Shown: positions 42,858 to 52,283 of the stretch, in pieces
Layout of the letters: each line of letters opens with the position of its first letter
Position numbering within the stretch: the first letter of the stretch is position 1
Assembly: GCA_021404685.1 (NCBI GenBank)
Contig: QWHC01000004.1
Location: 100,697-164,696, forward strand
DNA: 64,000 nt
Source: Chloroflexi bacterium CFX4
Lineage (GTDB): Bacteria; Chloroflexota; Anaerolineae; Aggregatilineales; UBA2796
Direction: 5' to 3'
Notes under the pieces: generated by a model
What the model was told of the DNA's origin: nothing
Databases searched by the model: none
The model's input: the letters and a program-made list of their open reading frames with translations, nothing else
Made by a program: the position numbers and the translations under genes

Positions 42858-43538
42858 TTAGCTGCCGCTGCACAGGAACAACCCTGAAGGATTGTTCAGC
42901 GGCACGCGGTAATCGAAGGTGCGCCCCTGATAAACAAAGGTGAACTGCCAGCCCGGCGTCACAATCCGATCCACTGCCTGCCCTGCGCGTGGGCAGTTTA
43001 ACTGTGAGTTGGTGAATTCGCGGTAGCGCCATGCCCAGCGTGAACGCGGCGCGTTGAAATCGTCAAAGGTTAGGTTGAGTTCAAGGCGGCGGTTCAAGTC
43101 TGCCAGGGCGTCGTTGATGACGGCGGGCGGCTCGGTGTTGGCAGTTGCCCGCGGCGGCAGCGTCACGTCGTAAATGGCGCCGGTTGGATTTGTGCAAAGG
43201 CGCAGCGACTGCGGATCGTTGAAGGCAACGCGATAATCATACTTCACGCCGCGCAGCACAAAAATAAATTGATAGCCGATCACCTTACCGACGGTCACCG
43301 TTTCGCCAGCGCGTGGGCATTCCAGCGTGTTATCGGCAAAATCCACGCCGCGCCACTCCCAGCGGGAGGTTGGGTTGTCAAAGTCGGCAAGGGTGATTGT
43401 GCGCCCAAGCCGCCGCCCAAGATCGGCAAGGGCATCGTTAAAAGAGGCAGGCGGCTGCTGCGCTGTCGTCGCAATGCTCGGCACAATCAGGGCGAGTGCC
43501 ACACACACTAAAATGAGCCAATAGAGGGCGTTCTTCAT
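42858..43538 (-). CDS. Secreted protein made of two copies of an unknown domain
   Basis: About 226 residues. Signal peptide (MKNALYWLILVCVALALIVP...TTA, 1-28), then two similar units of about 90 residues. Shared marks are NDALADL-RRL, FD/FN..P-SRW-WR, the Cys in ECPRAG/NCPRAG, YQFIFV/WQFTFV with the YDYRV/FDYRV strand, and a C-terminal LRLC/LFLC. Each unit has two Cys, probably one disulfide. GGAGG precedes the ATG at 43538. I do not recognise the family. Confidence 0.75.
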   Translation of the reverse strand: MKNALYWLILVCVALALIVPSIATTAQQPPASFNDALADLGRRLGRTITLADFDNPTSRWEWRGVDFADNTLECPRAGETVTVGKVIGYQFIFVLRGVKYDYRVAFNDPQSLRLCTNPTGAIYDVTLPPRATANTEPPAVINDALADLNRRLELNLTFDDFNAPRSRWAWRYREFTNSQLNCPRAGQAVDRIVTPGWQFTFVYQGRTFDYRVPLNNPSGLFLCSGS

Positions 43539-43889
43539 CACAAATCCTCCACAGGATGCGTTTGCACATACGTCTAGTGTAGCGCGCCTGTTGCAAAACG
43601 TGCTAATTTGGCACGGAGGCTGGCTGCGCGTTGTGGGAAGGCGCGCTCTGGCATGGGGACGCACAAAGCTGCCTTGCGGCGGCGCATTCTGCGGGCGCGC
43701 CTTTATACAGGATTGGCACACTTTGTTGATCTTTTTTCTCGATTGATCTTTTGGCTAGAAATGCTTTGAACGCTCACTGCGATCAGGCATCACCCGCATT
43801 TTTGGTGGTTTTCCCATCCCGTGTGCCACCTGCCATGTTAGAATGCTACACGGCTGAGAAGTCGGGCGACGCAAAGGTTATCAATTGCC
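43539..43889. other. 351-bp gap before the P-type ATPase
   Basis: No gene or RNA is seen. A direct repeat TTGATCTTTT occurs at 43726-43735 and 43743-43752, and a TAGAAT box lies near 43838, possibly the ATPase promoter. Confidence 0.4.
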
Positions 43890-46643
43890 ATGTTAGCGAA
43901 GCAAACGCAAGAGTCACAACCGAGTTGGCACACGCAAGAGTTTGAGGGCGTCCTGCAAGCACTGGGCAGCGATGCACGGCACGGGCTGAGCGCTGAAGAA
44001 GCGCGCCAACGCCTAGCGCAGTACGGTCCGAATGAATTGGAGGAGCGCGGCGGCAAGCATCCGCTCGCCATCCTGTGGGAACAGTTCACCAGCACTATGG
44101 TCTTGATCCTGATCGCGGCGGCGGTCATTTCGGGCTTTTTGGGCAAACCGTTGGAGACAATTGCCATCTCTGCGATTGTGCTGCTGTTTGCGCTGTTAGG
44201 CTTTGTGCAGGAATACCGCGCTGAGCGTGCCATCGCCGCGCTGAAGCAATTGGCAGTGCCGATGGTGCGCGTCATACGCGGCGGCAACAGCGAACAACAC
44301 AGCGCACGGGAGCTGGTGCCGGGCGATATTGTGGTGCTGGAGGCGGGCAGCGCCGTGCCAGCCGATCTGCGCCTCATCGAGAGCAGCAATCTGATGATCC
44401 AAGAGGCTGCCCTCACCGGTGAATCGGAGGCGGTGGACAAAAAGGTTGCTGCCCTGGAGAAGGCGAACTTGCCGCTTGGTGATCGGGTCAACATGGCGTA
44501 CATGGGAACGTCCGTCTCCTATGGACGTGGCGTTGGTGTTGTGATCGCCACCGGGATGCGGACGGAGCTGGGGCGCATTGCCGAGCTGATCCAGGAAGTA
44601 GAGACGCAGCAAACGCCTTTGCAGCGCCAGTTGGCACAGGTCGGCACGCTGTTGGCAGTCGCCGGCGTGATTGTTGCCGCGCTGGTGTTGGTGATGGGCG
44701 TGCTGCGGAACGAGCCGCTCAGCGATATGTTCCTGACGGCGGTCAGTGTGGCGGTGGCAGTTGTGCCAGAAGGCTTGCCGGCTGTCGTCACGCTGACTTT
44801 GGCGCTGGGCGCACAACGAATGCTACGCCGCAAAGCGCTCATCCGCAAATTGCCCGCCGTCGAGACGCTTGGCTCGGTCAGCGTGATCTGCTCGGATAAA
44901 ACCGGCACCCTGACCGAGAATCGGATGACGGTGACTGTGATTGACGTTGCCGGGCGCTTTGTCGAACTGAGCGGCACTGCCCGACATCCTGCCCCGAACC
45001 TCGTGAAGCACGATAAATCCTTCTTGGCTGATCAACCACATTCGGTTGGGTTGCTGCTGGTCAGCGGCGCGCTCTGCAACGATGCCTCATTAGCGCCTGA
45101 CTCCGGCACAGGGCGCTATCTGCCCATTGGCGATCCGACGGAAGGCGCGCTTTTGGTGGCGGCTTCCCAAGCGGGGCTGGAAAAGGAAGACTTGGAGCGC
45201 TACGCGCCGCGCATTGCCGAAGTGCCGTTTGACTCCGTTCGCAAGCGGATGACCACTGTCCATGAGCTGCCCGCCAATCGCAGCGACTTACCGCCGTTGT
45301 TGGAGTCGTTAGCCGATCTTGAGTCGCCCTATGTGGCGCTGACCAAAGGGTCTCTGGATGGCATGATGGACTTGATCAGCCATATTTGGATAAACGACCA
45401 CGCCGAGCCGATCAATGCGGAATGGCGCGAACATATCCAAACTGCCCACGATAAGCTGGCACTTAACGGAATGCGCGTGCTGGCTGTGGCAGTGCGGCAG
45501 TTTGCAGAGGTGCCGACCAATGTGACGCAAGAGATTGAGCAGGACATCGCGCTGATCGGCATGGTCGGCATGATCGATCCGCCGCGCCCGGAGGTGCGTG
45601 AATCCATTCGCCTTTGCAGCACGGCGGGCATCCGCCCGATCATGATCACCGGCGATCATCCACTCACGGCGCGCTTCATCGCCTATGAATTAGGCATCAG
45701 CGAGAATTTGCGCGTGAAAACGGGGCAGGACATAGACAGCATGTCCACAGAGGAATTGGCGGCGGCGGTGGAGGATGTCTCGGTCTATGCACGGGTGACG
45801 CCTGAACATAAGCTGCGGATTGTAGAGGTGCTGCAAAGCAAGGGCAACGTCGTGGCGATGACCGGCGATGGCGTCAACGACTCGCCTGCCCTTCGCAAGG
45901 CGGATATTGGCGTGGCAATGGGCATCACCGGCACAGATGTCTCGAAAGAGGCTGCCCAAATGGTGCTGCTGGACGACAACTTCACGACGATAGTTGCCTC
46001 TGTTGAGGAAGGGCGCGCTATTTATGAGAACATTCGGCGCTTTGTCAAGTTCTCCATCGCCGGCAACATCGGTAAAGTGCTGGTCATGCTTTTTGCGCCG
46101 TTTCTCGGCATCACCGTTGCTCTGCAACCGCTGCAATTGCTGTGGCTGAACCTGCTGACTGATGGGTTGCTTGGGCTTGGCTTGGGCGTTGAACCTGCGG
46201 ATAAGTCCATCATGCAGTTCCCGCCGCGCCGCAAAGATGCGCCCTTTTTCAACCGCACCATCCTGCGCTATGTGATCTTGGTAGGGCTGTTTGTGGGCGT
46301 GGTGGCGCTGGCGCTCGGTTATGGCTACCACAGCCAGGCGCCTGATGCGCGCACGTGGCAAACTATGATCTTCACGGCAATTGCCTTCATGCAGATTGGG
46401 CAAGCTTTGGCGTCGCGCTCGGATGTGCTGTCCTTCTTTGAACTCAACCCGTTCTCCAACAAAACGCTGCTGGTCATGGTCATCAGCACCGTTGCACTGC
46501 AACTGGTAGCGATCTACGCGCCCTTCTTGGCAGATTTCTTCCAAGTTGCACCCTTAAGTTTTGGGCAGTTGGTGATCTGCATTGGCGCAGGACTCCTCAC
46601 CTTCGCGCTGATTGAGCTGCTCAAGCGGCGGGCGCGCCGCTGA
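43890..46643 (+). CDS. Cation-transporting P-type ATPase (P2A-like, probable Ca2+ or similar)
   Basis: 917 residues. N-terminal cation-ATPase domain, TGES (176-179), PEGLP in helix M4 (293-297), the phosphorylation site D336 in [29 protein letters not shown] (658-666) and helix M6 [13 protein letters not shown] (N754, D758). In M5 the sequence is NIGK (K729) where SERCA has NIGE, so one Ca2+ ligand is replaced by Lys. Ion specificity is therefore uncertain; a one-site Ca2+ or Mn2+ pump or other cation is possible. AAAGG precedes the ATG. Confidence 0.9.
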   Translation: MLAKQTQESQPSWHTQEFEGVLQALGSDARHGLSAEEARQRLAQYGPNELEERGGKHPLAILWEQFTSTMVLILIAAAVISGFLGKPLETIAISAIVLLFALLGFVQEYRAERAIAALKQLAVPMVRVIRGGNSEQHSARELVPGDIVVLEAGSAVPADLRLIESSNLMIQEAALTGESEAVDKKVAALEKANLPLGDRVNMAYMGTSVSYGRGVGVVIATGMRTELGRIAELIQEVETQQTPLQRQLAQVGTLLAVAGVIVAALVLVMGVLRNEPLSDMFLTAVSVAVAVVPEGLPAVVTLTLALGAQRMLRRKALIRKLPAVETLGSVSVICSDKTGTLTENRMTVTVIDVAGRFVELSGTARHPAPNLVKHDKSFLADQPHSVGLLLVSGALCNDASLAPDSGTGRYLPIGDPTEGALLVAASQAGLEKEDLERYAPRIAEVPFDSVRKRMTTVHELPANRSDLPPLLESLADLESPYVALTKGSLDGMMDLISHIWINDHAEPINAEWREHIQTAHDKLALNGMRVLAVAVRQFAEVPTNVTQEIEQDIALIGMVGMIDPPRPEVRESIRLCSTAGIRPIMITGDHPLTARFIAYELGISENLRVKTGQDIDSMSTEELAAAVEDVSVYARVTPEHKLRIVEVLQSKGNVVAMTGDGVNDSPALRKADIGVAMGITGTDVSKEAAQMVLLDDNFTTIVASVEEGRAIYENIRRFVKFSIAGNIGKVLVMLFAPFLGITVALQPLQLLWLNLLTDGLLGLGLGVEPADKSIMQFPPRRKDAPFFNRTILRYVILVGLFVGVVALALGYGYHSQAPDARTWQTMIFTAIAFMQIGQALASRSDVLSFFELNPFSNKTLLVMVISTVALQLVAIYAPFLADFFQVAPLSFGQLVICIGAGLLTFALIELLKRRARR

Positions 46644-46676
46644 TCAAAGCTGCTTCGCAACCCTACTCCTGCAATC

Positions 46677-46700
46677 GCGGGCGAGCTATAGCTCGCCCGC
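46677..46700. repeat. Perfect 24-bp palindrome after the ATPase gene
   Basis: Two 12-bp arms, GCGGGCGAGCTA and TAGCTCGCCCGC, with no loop, in the gap before the TetR promoter. It could end ATPase transcription or be a mobile-repeat relic; no T-run follows. Confidence 0.5.
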
Positions 46701-46715
46701 TGCACCTCTCCCCTC

Positions 46716-46760
46716 TTGACATCAATCTCTCATATGAGATAAAATAGTCTCAAATGAGAT
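46716..46760 (+). promoter_or_regulatory. TetR-gene promoter with two operator palindromes
   Basis: TTGACA (46716-46721), an 18-bp spacer and TAAAAT (46740-46745). A perfect palindrome TCTCATATGAGA (46728-46739) fills the spacer, and a near-copy TCTCAAATGAGA (46748-46759) lies just after the -10 box. Starts are 20 bp apart, about two helix turns. This layout is expected for an auto-repressed TetR gene. Confidence 0.75.
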
Positions 46761-46771
46761 AAGGATTGTTT

Positions 46772-47347
46772 ATGAATGATGCCCTGCAACCGCTCAACCT
46801 TAAAGAGGAACGCCGCTTGCAACTTCTGGATGCGGCGACAGAACTACTCGCCAAGCGTCCTACTGCCTCGCTGGCAGAGATTGCCGAACACACGCGAATC
46901 AGCAAGGCAACGCTGCACCGTTATTTCGCCAGCCGTGATGCGCTGCTCACCGCGTTGGCAGTCCGCGCACTGGCGTTGGTCTCAGCCGCCCTTGCAGACT
47001 GCCGCCTAAGCGAAGGTGCTGCGCCCGCCGCGCTAAGGCGGCTCATCGAAGCGCTCATCCCGCTCGGCGATAAGTTCTACTTCCTGCTCAACGAACATCT
47101 CTGGAATGTTCACCCTGATCTTGTGGCTGCCGAGCAGGCGACGGAAGTGCCGATCATGCAGCTTATCCAACGCGGGCAGGCAGAAGGCAGCCTGCGCGCT
47201 GATCTGCCCGTCGCTTGGATCATGTATACGCTTGAGTTCACAGTCTTTGCGGCATGGCAAGCCATTTACGATGGAAACATCGCCCGCCGTGACGCGGCGC
47301 ACCTTGTTCTAGAAAGCCTGCTAGGCGGGATTATCGCCAAAGCCTAG
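46772..47347 (+). CDS. TetR-family transcription regulator
   Basis: About 191 residues. N-terminal HTH: ATELLAKRPTASLAEIAEHTRISKATLHRYFASRDAL is the TetR helix-turn-helix (about 18-55). The C-terminal ligand domain is divergent. The ATG at 46772 has AAGGAT upstream. Two palindromes in its promoter suggest auto-repression. It is followed after 100 bp by the DUF418 gene on the same strand, a likely target along with itself. Confidence 0.93.
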   Translation: MNDALQPLNLKEERRLQLLDAATELLAKRPTASLAEIAEHTRISKATLHRYFASRDALLTALAVRALALVSAALADCRLSEGAAPAALRRLIEALIPLGDKFYFLLNEHLWNVHPDLVAAEQATEVPIMQLIQRGQAEGSLRADLPVAWIMYTLEFTVFAAWQAIYDGNIARRDAAHLVLESLLGGIIAKA

Positions 47348-47446
47348 TTGCCGCGTTTCCGTCTAACATTTCGAGCGTTCGCCCTGAGCGCCAACCTGAT
47401 CTGTGTTGGTGTCTGTTCTGTGTTGCTTGTTGTCAGGAGAGTTTCG

Positions 47447-48574
47447 ATGTCCACCTCATCTGAAGTACGCCCGTTGCAAGCGCGCCTTGTTGGGCTAGAT
47501 GTGCTGCGCGGCTTTGCGCTATTTGGCATTTTGTTCGTGAATATGCTTGATTACAGCGGATCGGCGCTGCGTGCGAATACGCTAGGCACACGCGGCAGCG
47601 AATTCGATCAGCTTGTAGATGTGCTGATCGTGATGTTTGCCGTCGTCAAGTTCTACCTGCTGTTCAGCTTTCTCTTCGGCGTTGGCTTCGCCGTGCAGAT
47701 GCGCCGTGTGGAAGGCAGCGGACGCCCGTTCGTCGCCTTTTATGTGCGCCGTTTGGCGGTGCTGCTTGTGATTGGCTTGGCGCACGCCATCTTGGTGTGG
47801 GATGGCGATATTCTGCGGCTGTATGCGTTGGCAGGGCTGCTGCTGCTCTTGGTGCGCCACCTTGCCACGCCGCTTTTGTTAGGGCTGGCGCTCGCTATCG
47901 TGCTTGGTGGATTGATCTTTTTTGGCAGCATGGACAGCTTGGAAACGATGAGTACTGTGGTTGGCGCGCAGGCTGTGCCGCTTTTTATGAATGGCACATA
48001 CTGGGAATTGGTTGTTTACCGCTTTGGACATACACAAGCGGTGGATATGCAAATCCCGATGGTGTTGGTGATGTTCTTGCTTGGGTTGGTGGTTGGGCGT
48101 GCGGGGTTGCTGGATGATCCTGCCCGCTACACGCCCTTTTTGCGGCGTTGGTGGAAGTGGGCGCTGCCCATTGGCTTGGTGGGCAACGGGCTGCTCATCG
48201 TCGGCTATGTTGCGAACGCACCGTGGTGGGTCAGCTTTGGTGTGCATGTGGGTGCGCCTGCCCTCAGCTTTGTCTACCTGTGTGCCGTGCTGCTAAACGC
48301 GGAGCGTCTGCGGGTGCTTGCGCCGGTTGGTCAGATGGCGCTCACCAACTACCTCATGCAGTCGCTGCTTGCCACGACGTTGTTTTATGGGTACGGCTTT
48401 GGGCTGTATGATCAGCTTTCGCCGACGCTAAGCACAGCGTTGGTCTTTGTCATTTTCGGCGCGCAGATCGCCCTCAGCCATGCGTGGTTACGGGCATTCC
48501 GTTTCGGGCTAATAGAGTGGGCATGGCGCAGCCTAACCTATGGTGAAAAGCAACCGCTAAAACGTAATCTTTGA
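47447..48574 (+). CDS. DUF418 membrane protein
   Basis: About 375 residues with about ten helices. N-terminal RLVGLDVLRGFALFGILFVNM and C-terminal VGQMALTNYLMQSL ... RFGLIEWAWRSLTY are the family marks of DUF418. The family is linked to the acyltransferase-3 fold; its substrate is unknown. GGAG precedes the ATG at 47447. It is likely co-transcribed with and controlled by the TetR gene. Confidence 0.92.
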   Translation: MSTSSEVRPLQARLVGLDVLRGFALFGILFVNMLDYSGSALRANTLGTRGSEFDQLVDVLIVMFAVVKFYLLFSFLFGVGFAVQMRRVEGSGRPFVAFYVRRLAVLLVIGLAHAILVWDGDILRLYALAGLLLLLVRHLATPLLLGLALAIVLGGLIFFGSMDSLETMSTVVGAQAVPLFMNGTYWELVVYRFGHTQAVDMQIPMVLVMFLLGLVVGRAGLLDDPARYTPFLRRWWKWALPIGLVGNGLLIVGYVANAPWWVSFGVHVGAPALSFVYLCAVLLNAERLRVLAPVGQMALTNYLMQSLLATTLFYGYGFGLYDQLSPTLSTALVFVIFGAQIALSHAWLRAFRFGLIEWAWRSLTYGEKQPLKRNL

Positions 48575-48578
48575 GGGC

Positions 48579-48609
48579 TTGACTTCGAGCGCGCTCTAAT
48601 TTGTAGAAT
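48579..48609 (+). promoter_or_regulatory. Possible promoter of the aldo/keto reductase gene
   Basis: TTGACT and TAGAAT with a 19-bp spacer holding the palindrome GAGCGCGCTC (48587-48596). The spacer is long, so an activator or repressor may be involved. Confidence 0.45.
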
Positions 48610-48649
48610 GCTGAATGTGTGTTAAGCATTTTCTTGAGGGGCAAGCAGC

Positions 48650-49624
48650 ATGGATAAGCGATTTTTAGGGCGCTCTGGCATTGAAGTTTCGGCACTAGGC
48701 GTGGGTTGCTGGGCAATGGGTGGTAGAGGCTGGGGCGGCGGCGCCGACGATCAAGAGTCGATCCGTGGCATTCACAAAGCGCTGGATATGGGCGTGAACT
48801 TCTTTGATACGGCGGATGTTTATGGCTTTGGGCATAGCGAGCGCGTGCTAGGGCAGGCGTTGGTCGGTCGCCGTGATAAGGCTGTCATCGCTACGAAGTT
48901 CACGTGGACGTGGGACGAGGCAACACAGACCGATACGGGACCAAACATCAGCCCTGCCTACATTCGGTCAGCCTGTGAAGCATCGCTGCGGCGGCTGCAA
49001 ACCGACTATCTTGATCTGTATCAGTTCCACTGGAACGACTACGGACCAGACGGTGCGGAGAACGTGCGCGAAGTGCTAGAGAACCTCGTGCGGGCGGGCA
49101 AAATCCGCAGCTATGGTTGGAGTACGGATTTTGCGGATCGGGCGCGCATCTTTGCGGCGGGCAAGCACTGTTCCGCCATTCAGGTAGAGCTGAACGTGAT
49201 TGACGATTCACCGCACGTGCTGGCAGTCTGCGAAGAGTTTGATCTCGCCGCAATCAACCGTGGTCCTTTGGCGATGGGTCTGCTGACCGGCAAATACACG
49301 CCGCGCCACAGCCTGCCTGAGGATGACGTGCGCGGACCGAATGCGCCTGATTGGATGAAATACTTCAAAAATGGGCAGCCTAACCCAGAGTGGCTGGACA
49401 AGGCGAGCGCGGTCGGTGAAGTCCTACGCAGCAACGGGCGCACGCTGGCACAAGGCGCGTTGGCGTGGCTGTGGGCGCGCAGCAGCAAGAATCTACCCAT
49501 TCCCGGCTTCCGCACGGTGGCGCAAGTGGAAGAAAACTGCGGCGCGCTGGCGTTTGGCGCGCTGAACGCCGATCAAATGCGCCAAATCGAGGAAATTCTC
49601 CAGCGTTCCACCACCACTGCCTAG
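48650..49624 (+). CDS. Aldo/keto reductase
   Basis: 324 residues, (beta/alpha)8 barrel. SALGVGCWAMGG, the catalytic Asp and Tyr in FDTADVYGFGHSERVLG, Lys in IATKFTW, His in YQFHWND, and the C-terminal NADPH-binding GFRTVAQVEEN. It reduces carbonyl compounds with NADPH; the substrate is unknown. AGGGG precedes the ATG. Confidence 0.95.
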   Translation: MDKRFLGRSGIEVSALGVGCWAMGGRGWGGGADDQESIRGIHKALDMGVNFFDTADVYGFGHSERVLGQALVGRRDKAVIATKFTWTWDEATQTDTGPNISPAYIRSACEASLRRLQTDYLDLYQFHWNDYGPDGAENVREVLENLVRAGKIRSYGWSTDFADRARIFAAGKHCSAIQVELNVIDDSPHVLAVCEEFDLAAINRGPLAMGLLTGKYTPRHSLPEDDVRGPNAPDWMKYFKNGQPNPEWLDKASAVGEVLRSNGRTLAQGALAWLWARSSKNLPIPGFRTVAQVEENCGALAFGALNADQMRQIEEILQRSTTTA

Positions 49625-49639
49625 CAACCTTTAGCAGAA

Positions 49640-49670
49640 GGGCGATACCTCGCCCCTCTTTGATTTTTGG
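49640..49670 (+). terminator. Terminator of the aldo/keto reductase gene
   Basis: GGGCGA, a 4-base loop and TCGCCC, then CTCTTTGATTTTT, 15 bp after the stop codon. Confidence 0.6.
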
Positions 49671-49677
49671 CGTCGTG

Positions 49678-49730
49678 ATTACTCTCTGCCCCTTTCGCCG
49701 TCCGCAGGGAAAGGGGAGCAGAGGGCGCGG
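49678..49730 (-). repeat. Intergenic palindromic repeat, copy D
   Basis: Core at 49689-49716: CCCCTTTCGCCG then CGCAGGGAAAGGGG, with GCAGAGGGCG flank. Inverted relative to copy A. Confidence 0.72.
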
Positions 49731-49829
49731 CGCTTCACACAGCAGCAACATCCCCTTACGTCGGAAGGTTCGCCACCTTGCCGACAGTAAGCTATACTGT
49801 GCGCGGGCAAAAGAAAGTATGAGGGGCAT

Positions 49830-51902
49830 ATGCGCGCACTGCAACCAAAGCAACCCTTGAGCATTTGGCAATCACTGCGCTTTCGCAATTGGCGAATTAT
49901 AGTGCGGATCACCGTCTTGCTGCTCGGCGTTTCCCTGCTGACGGCACTGACTGTGACGGTCTTCATCACGCAGAGTGCGGCACAGTCGCTCACGCAGCAG
50001 ATGCGCCAGCGGCTGGACAGTATGGCATTTGGCAGTGCGCGGGTGCTTCAGGATGACGACGAGTTTACGCTGAAAAGCATAATTGCCTTACAGGCGCAAT
50101 CTTTAGACGAGTTTCTGAATCAAGATGCCTCGGACTACGCCGATGCGCTCCTTGAAACAATCTACAATACATACCCTGCTATTCAAGATATTTATATCAC
50201 GGACGCGGATGGAATCATCATTGCAGCCTTAGATGAAAGGCGAGTTGGCGAACAGCCTAATACGCCACACATTCAGCGCGCCTTGCAAGGTGAACTCAGC
50301 ACTACAAAACCTTACTTGACGGCGGATTCGACCTTTACGCACGCTTTAGCCGCCATCCCCTTGAAATATCAAGCGGACATCTTGGGCGTGTTGGTTTTCA
50401 ACTACAGGTTGAACATTTTCGACTTCCTCCTGCGCGATACGCTCCTCATTCAGCAGGGCGAAGGCAGCGTTCGCACCCTGCGCGACGCACGCCTTTACGC
50501 CGTGAATGAAGAAGGGCTTGTCCTGTTTGATAGCGATAAAGACCGCGCATGGCTGCACAGCGTGCTTGGCGCGCCCTCAGAGGCTGTTGCTGCCAAGTAC
50601 AGCGCAGAAGGCGCGCTCGGCATGATCTGCACCGCCGAAAATTGGGATGGCTCGCAAGACTGCCCACCCGATCAACTTACGCCGCGCACCACGTTTCAAA
50701 CGCTGCCCGCAATGCAGCCGATACTTGATCTGACTCGCCAAGTCTTCGCCAAGCCTGAACGTGGCAGCTTCCGCTACTGCCGCCCTGACGACCTAAACAA
50801 AGCACCTGCTACTGATGAATGCAACGGCACATGGTATTTGGTTGGCTATGCGCCGATGCAGAATAAATTGACAGGCGAGACATGGTTTGTCGTCATCGCG
50901 GAAGTGCCAGAATCCGCCGTGCTAGAGGCAGTTACTGAGCAGCGCGTCAGTGGATTCACCATTGCCGCCTTTGTGCTGCCGTTGGCGTTCCTTGTTGCCG
51001 TGCTGATGGCGCGCACCATCGCCCGCCCGATTCGCCGCCTTTCGGCAGTGGCTGCCGAAGTAGAGCGCGGTCAGCCTCTGAATGAGCCGATCATTGCCCA
51101 TGTGGCACGGCGCGGCGATGAACTGGGTGACCTCTCGCGCATCTTTGGCAATATGGTGCGCGCCCTGAATGCCCGCCGCGAAGAACTGCAAACCATCTAT
51201 AACATTGGCACTACTATCAGCGGCAGCCTTGACCTGAACGAGACGCTCAACTATGTGGTGACTTCCCTACGGCAGGTCATTCCCTATGATTGGGCAGAGA
51301 TCAGCTTCTACGATGCCCACAGGCAGCAGATCATCGCCCAGGTTGCCGCCGATCACGACTCGGTCGAGCCCGCCGATCCGCAGCCGATCAACGCCATGCA
51401 AGGCTATCTCAGCTATCTGCTGACGCAAGGCAGCGGCGTGTGTGTGGCAGATATTGCGACCTTCAAAGGTGCGGTGTGGCAAAGCGGCAGGCAGTGGGAC
51501 AGGTTGCAGCCGCGTGCCTATTTAGGCGTGCCGCTGAAGGCGAAGGATAAGATCATCGGCGTGATCGAGATGATCAGCGGGCGCGTCAACGGGCTATCCA
51601 CTGATCATCTGCGCGTGCTGGAAAGTGTGGCAGTGCAGGCGGCAGTTGCCCTGCAAAACGCGCAAGAGGTGCAAGTGCGTGAGGCAAAGCTGCGCCAAGA
51701 GATTCAGGAACTCCGCATCGAGATTGACGAGGCGAAAAAGACCAAGCAGGTTGCCGCCATCACCGAATCGGAATATTTCCAGCACTTGCAGAGCCGCATC
51801 AGCGACCTACGCAAGCGCACTAAGAAACCAACGGACGAATCCGACAGCGCCCGCCCAACCGACGCCACGGCTGCCGAAAAATCCGAGACGGATGGCACAT
51901 GA
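49830..51902 (+). CDS. Cache-HAMP-GAF sensor protein without an output domain
   Basis: 690 residues. A membrane helix (about 27-50), an outer Cache-like domain (about 51-370; IQDIYITDADGIIIAALDERRVG), a second helix (about 372-392), HAMP (TIARPIRRLSAVAAEVERG), GAF (about 460-610; IPYDWAEISFYD) and a charged coiled coil (REAKLRQEIQELRIEIDEAKK) ending in a Ser/Thr-rich tail. It has no kinase, cyclase, GGDEF or methyl-accepting domain. It must pass its signal to another protein through the coiled coil (inference). GAGGGG precedes the ATG. Confidence 0.85.
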   Translation: MRALQPKQPLSIWQSLRFRNWRIIVRITVLLLGVSLLTALTVTVFITQSAAQSLTQQMRQRLDSMAFGSARVLQDDDEFTLKSIIALQAQSLDEFLNQDASDYADALLETIYNTYPAIQDIYITDADGIIIAALDERRVGEQPNTPHIQRALQGELSTTKPYLTADSTFTHALAAIPLKYQADILGVLVFNYRLNIFDFLLRDTLLIQQGEGSVRTLRDARLYAVNEEGLVLFDSDKDRAWLHSVLGAPSEAVAAKYSAEGALGMICTAENWDGSQDCPPDQLTPRTTFQTLPAMQPILDLTRQVFAKPERGSFRYCRPDDLNKAPATDECNGTWYLVGYAPMQNKLTGETWFVVIAEVPESAVLEAVTEQRVSGFTIAAFVLPLAFLVAVLMARTIARPIRRLSAVAAEVERGQPLNEPIIAHVARRGDELGDLSRIFGNMVRALNARREELQTIYNIGTTISGSLDLNETLNYVVTSLRQVIPYDWAEISFYDAHRQQIIAQVAADHDSVEPADPQPINAMQGYLSYLLTQGSGVCVADIATFKGAVWQSGRQWDRLQPRAYLGVPLKAKDKIIGVIEMISGRVNGLSTDHLRVLESVAVQAAVALQNAQEVQVREAKLRQEIQELRIEIDEAKKTKQVAAITESEYFQHLQSRISDLRKRTKKPTDESDSARPTDATAAEKSETDGT

Positions 51903-52029
51903 TTAACGGTATAAGCGGCGTTTGGTGAATAGCGAGAGGGGCGCTGTGCAGAATTGGGGAACGCCTCATACCCTGTGCGGACGGGACTTGGCGCATCTCT
52001 GCACCAATTCGCGCACCGACAGGGCTTCC

Positions 52030-52080
52030 CCACCTTCCGATCCCCTTTCCCTGCGGGCGGGGAAACGGTTAGAGCTATCC
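52030..52080 (+). repeat. Intergenic palindromic repeat, copy E
   Basis: Core at 52042-52068: CCCCTTTCCCTGCG then GGGCGGGGAAACGG, with CCGATC before and TTAGAGCTAT after, as in copy F in the other orientation. Confidence 0.75.
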
Positions 52081-52159
52081 ACACCTGCTTCATCGCGCTT
52101 GCTCAAAAAATTCCCTCTTGCCAAAGCGTGAAAAGCGATCTATACTCTTATTCACAAAT

Positions 52160-52231
<72 letters not shown>

Positions 52232-52237
52232 CAAATG

Positions 52238-52266
52238 ACCTCTGGGTTGCTTCCCAGAGGTTTTTT
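52238..52266 (+). terminator. Rho-independent terminator of tRNA-Gly
   Basis: Arms ACCTCTGGG and CCCAGAGGT (9 bp) around a 6-base loop, followed by six T. Confidence 0.92.
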
Positions 52267-52283
52267 GTTGCACAGGAGCGCGC

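Noticed and set aside
43751..43945. 64-residue plus-strand frame before the P-type ATPase
   Set aside because: Overlaps the ATPase start by 56 bp in another frame and has no ribosome site.
45690..46544. 284-residue minus-strand frame inside the P-type ATPase gene
   Set aside because: Antisense shadow of a conserved gene.
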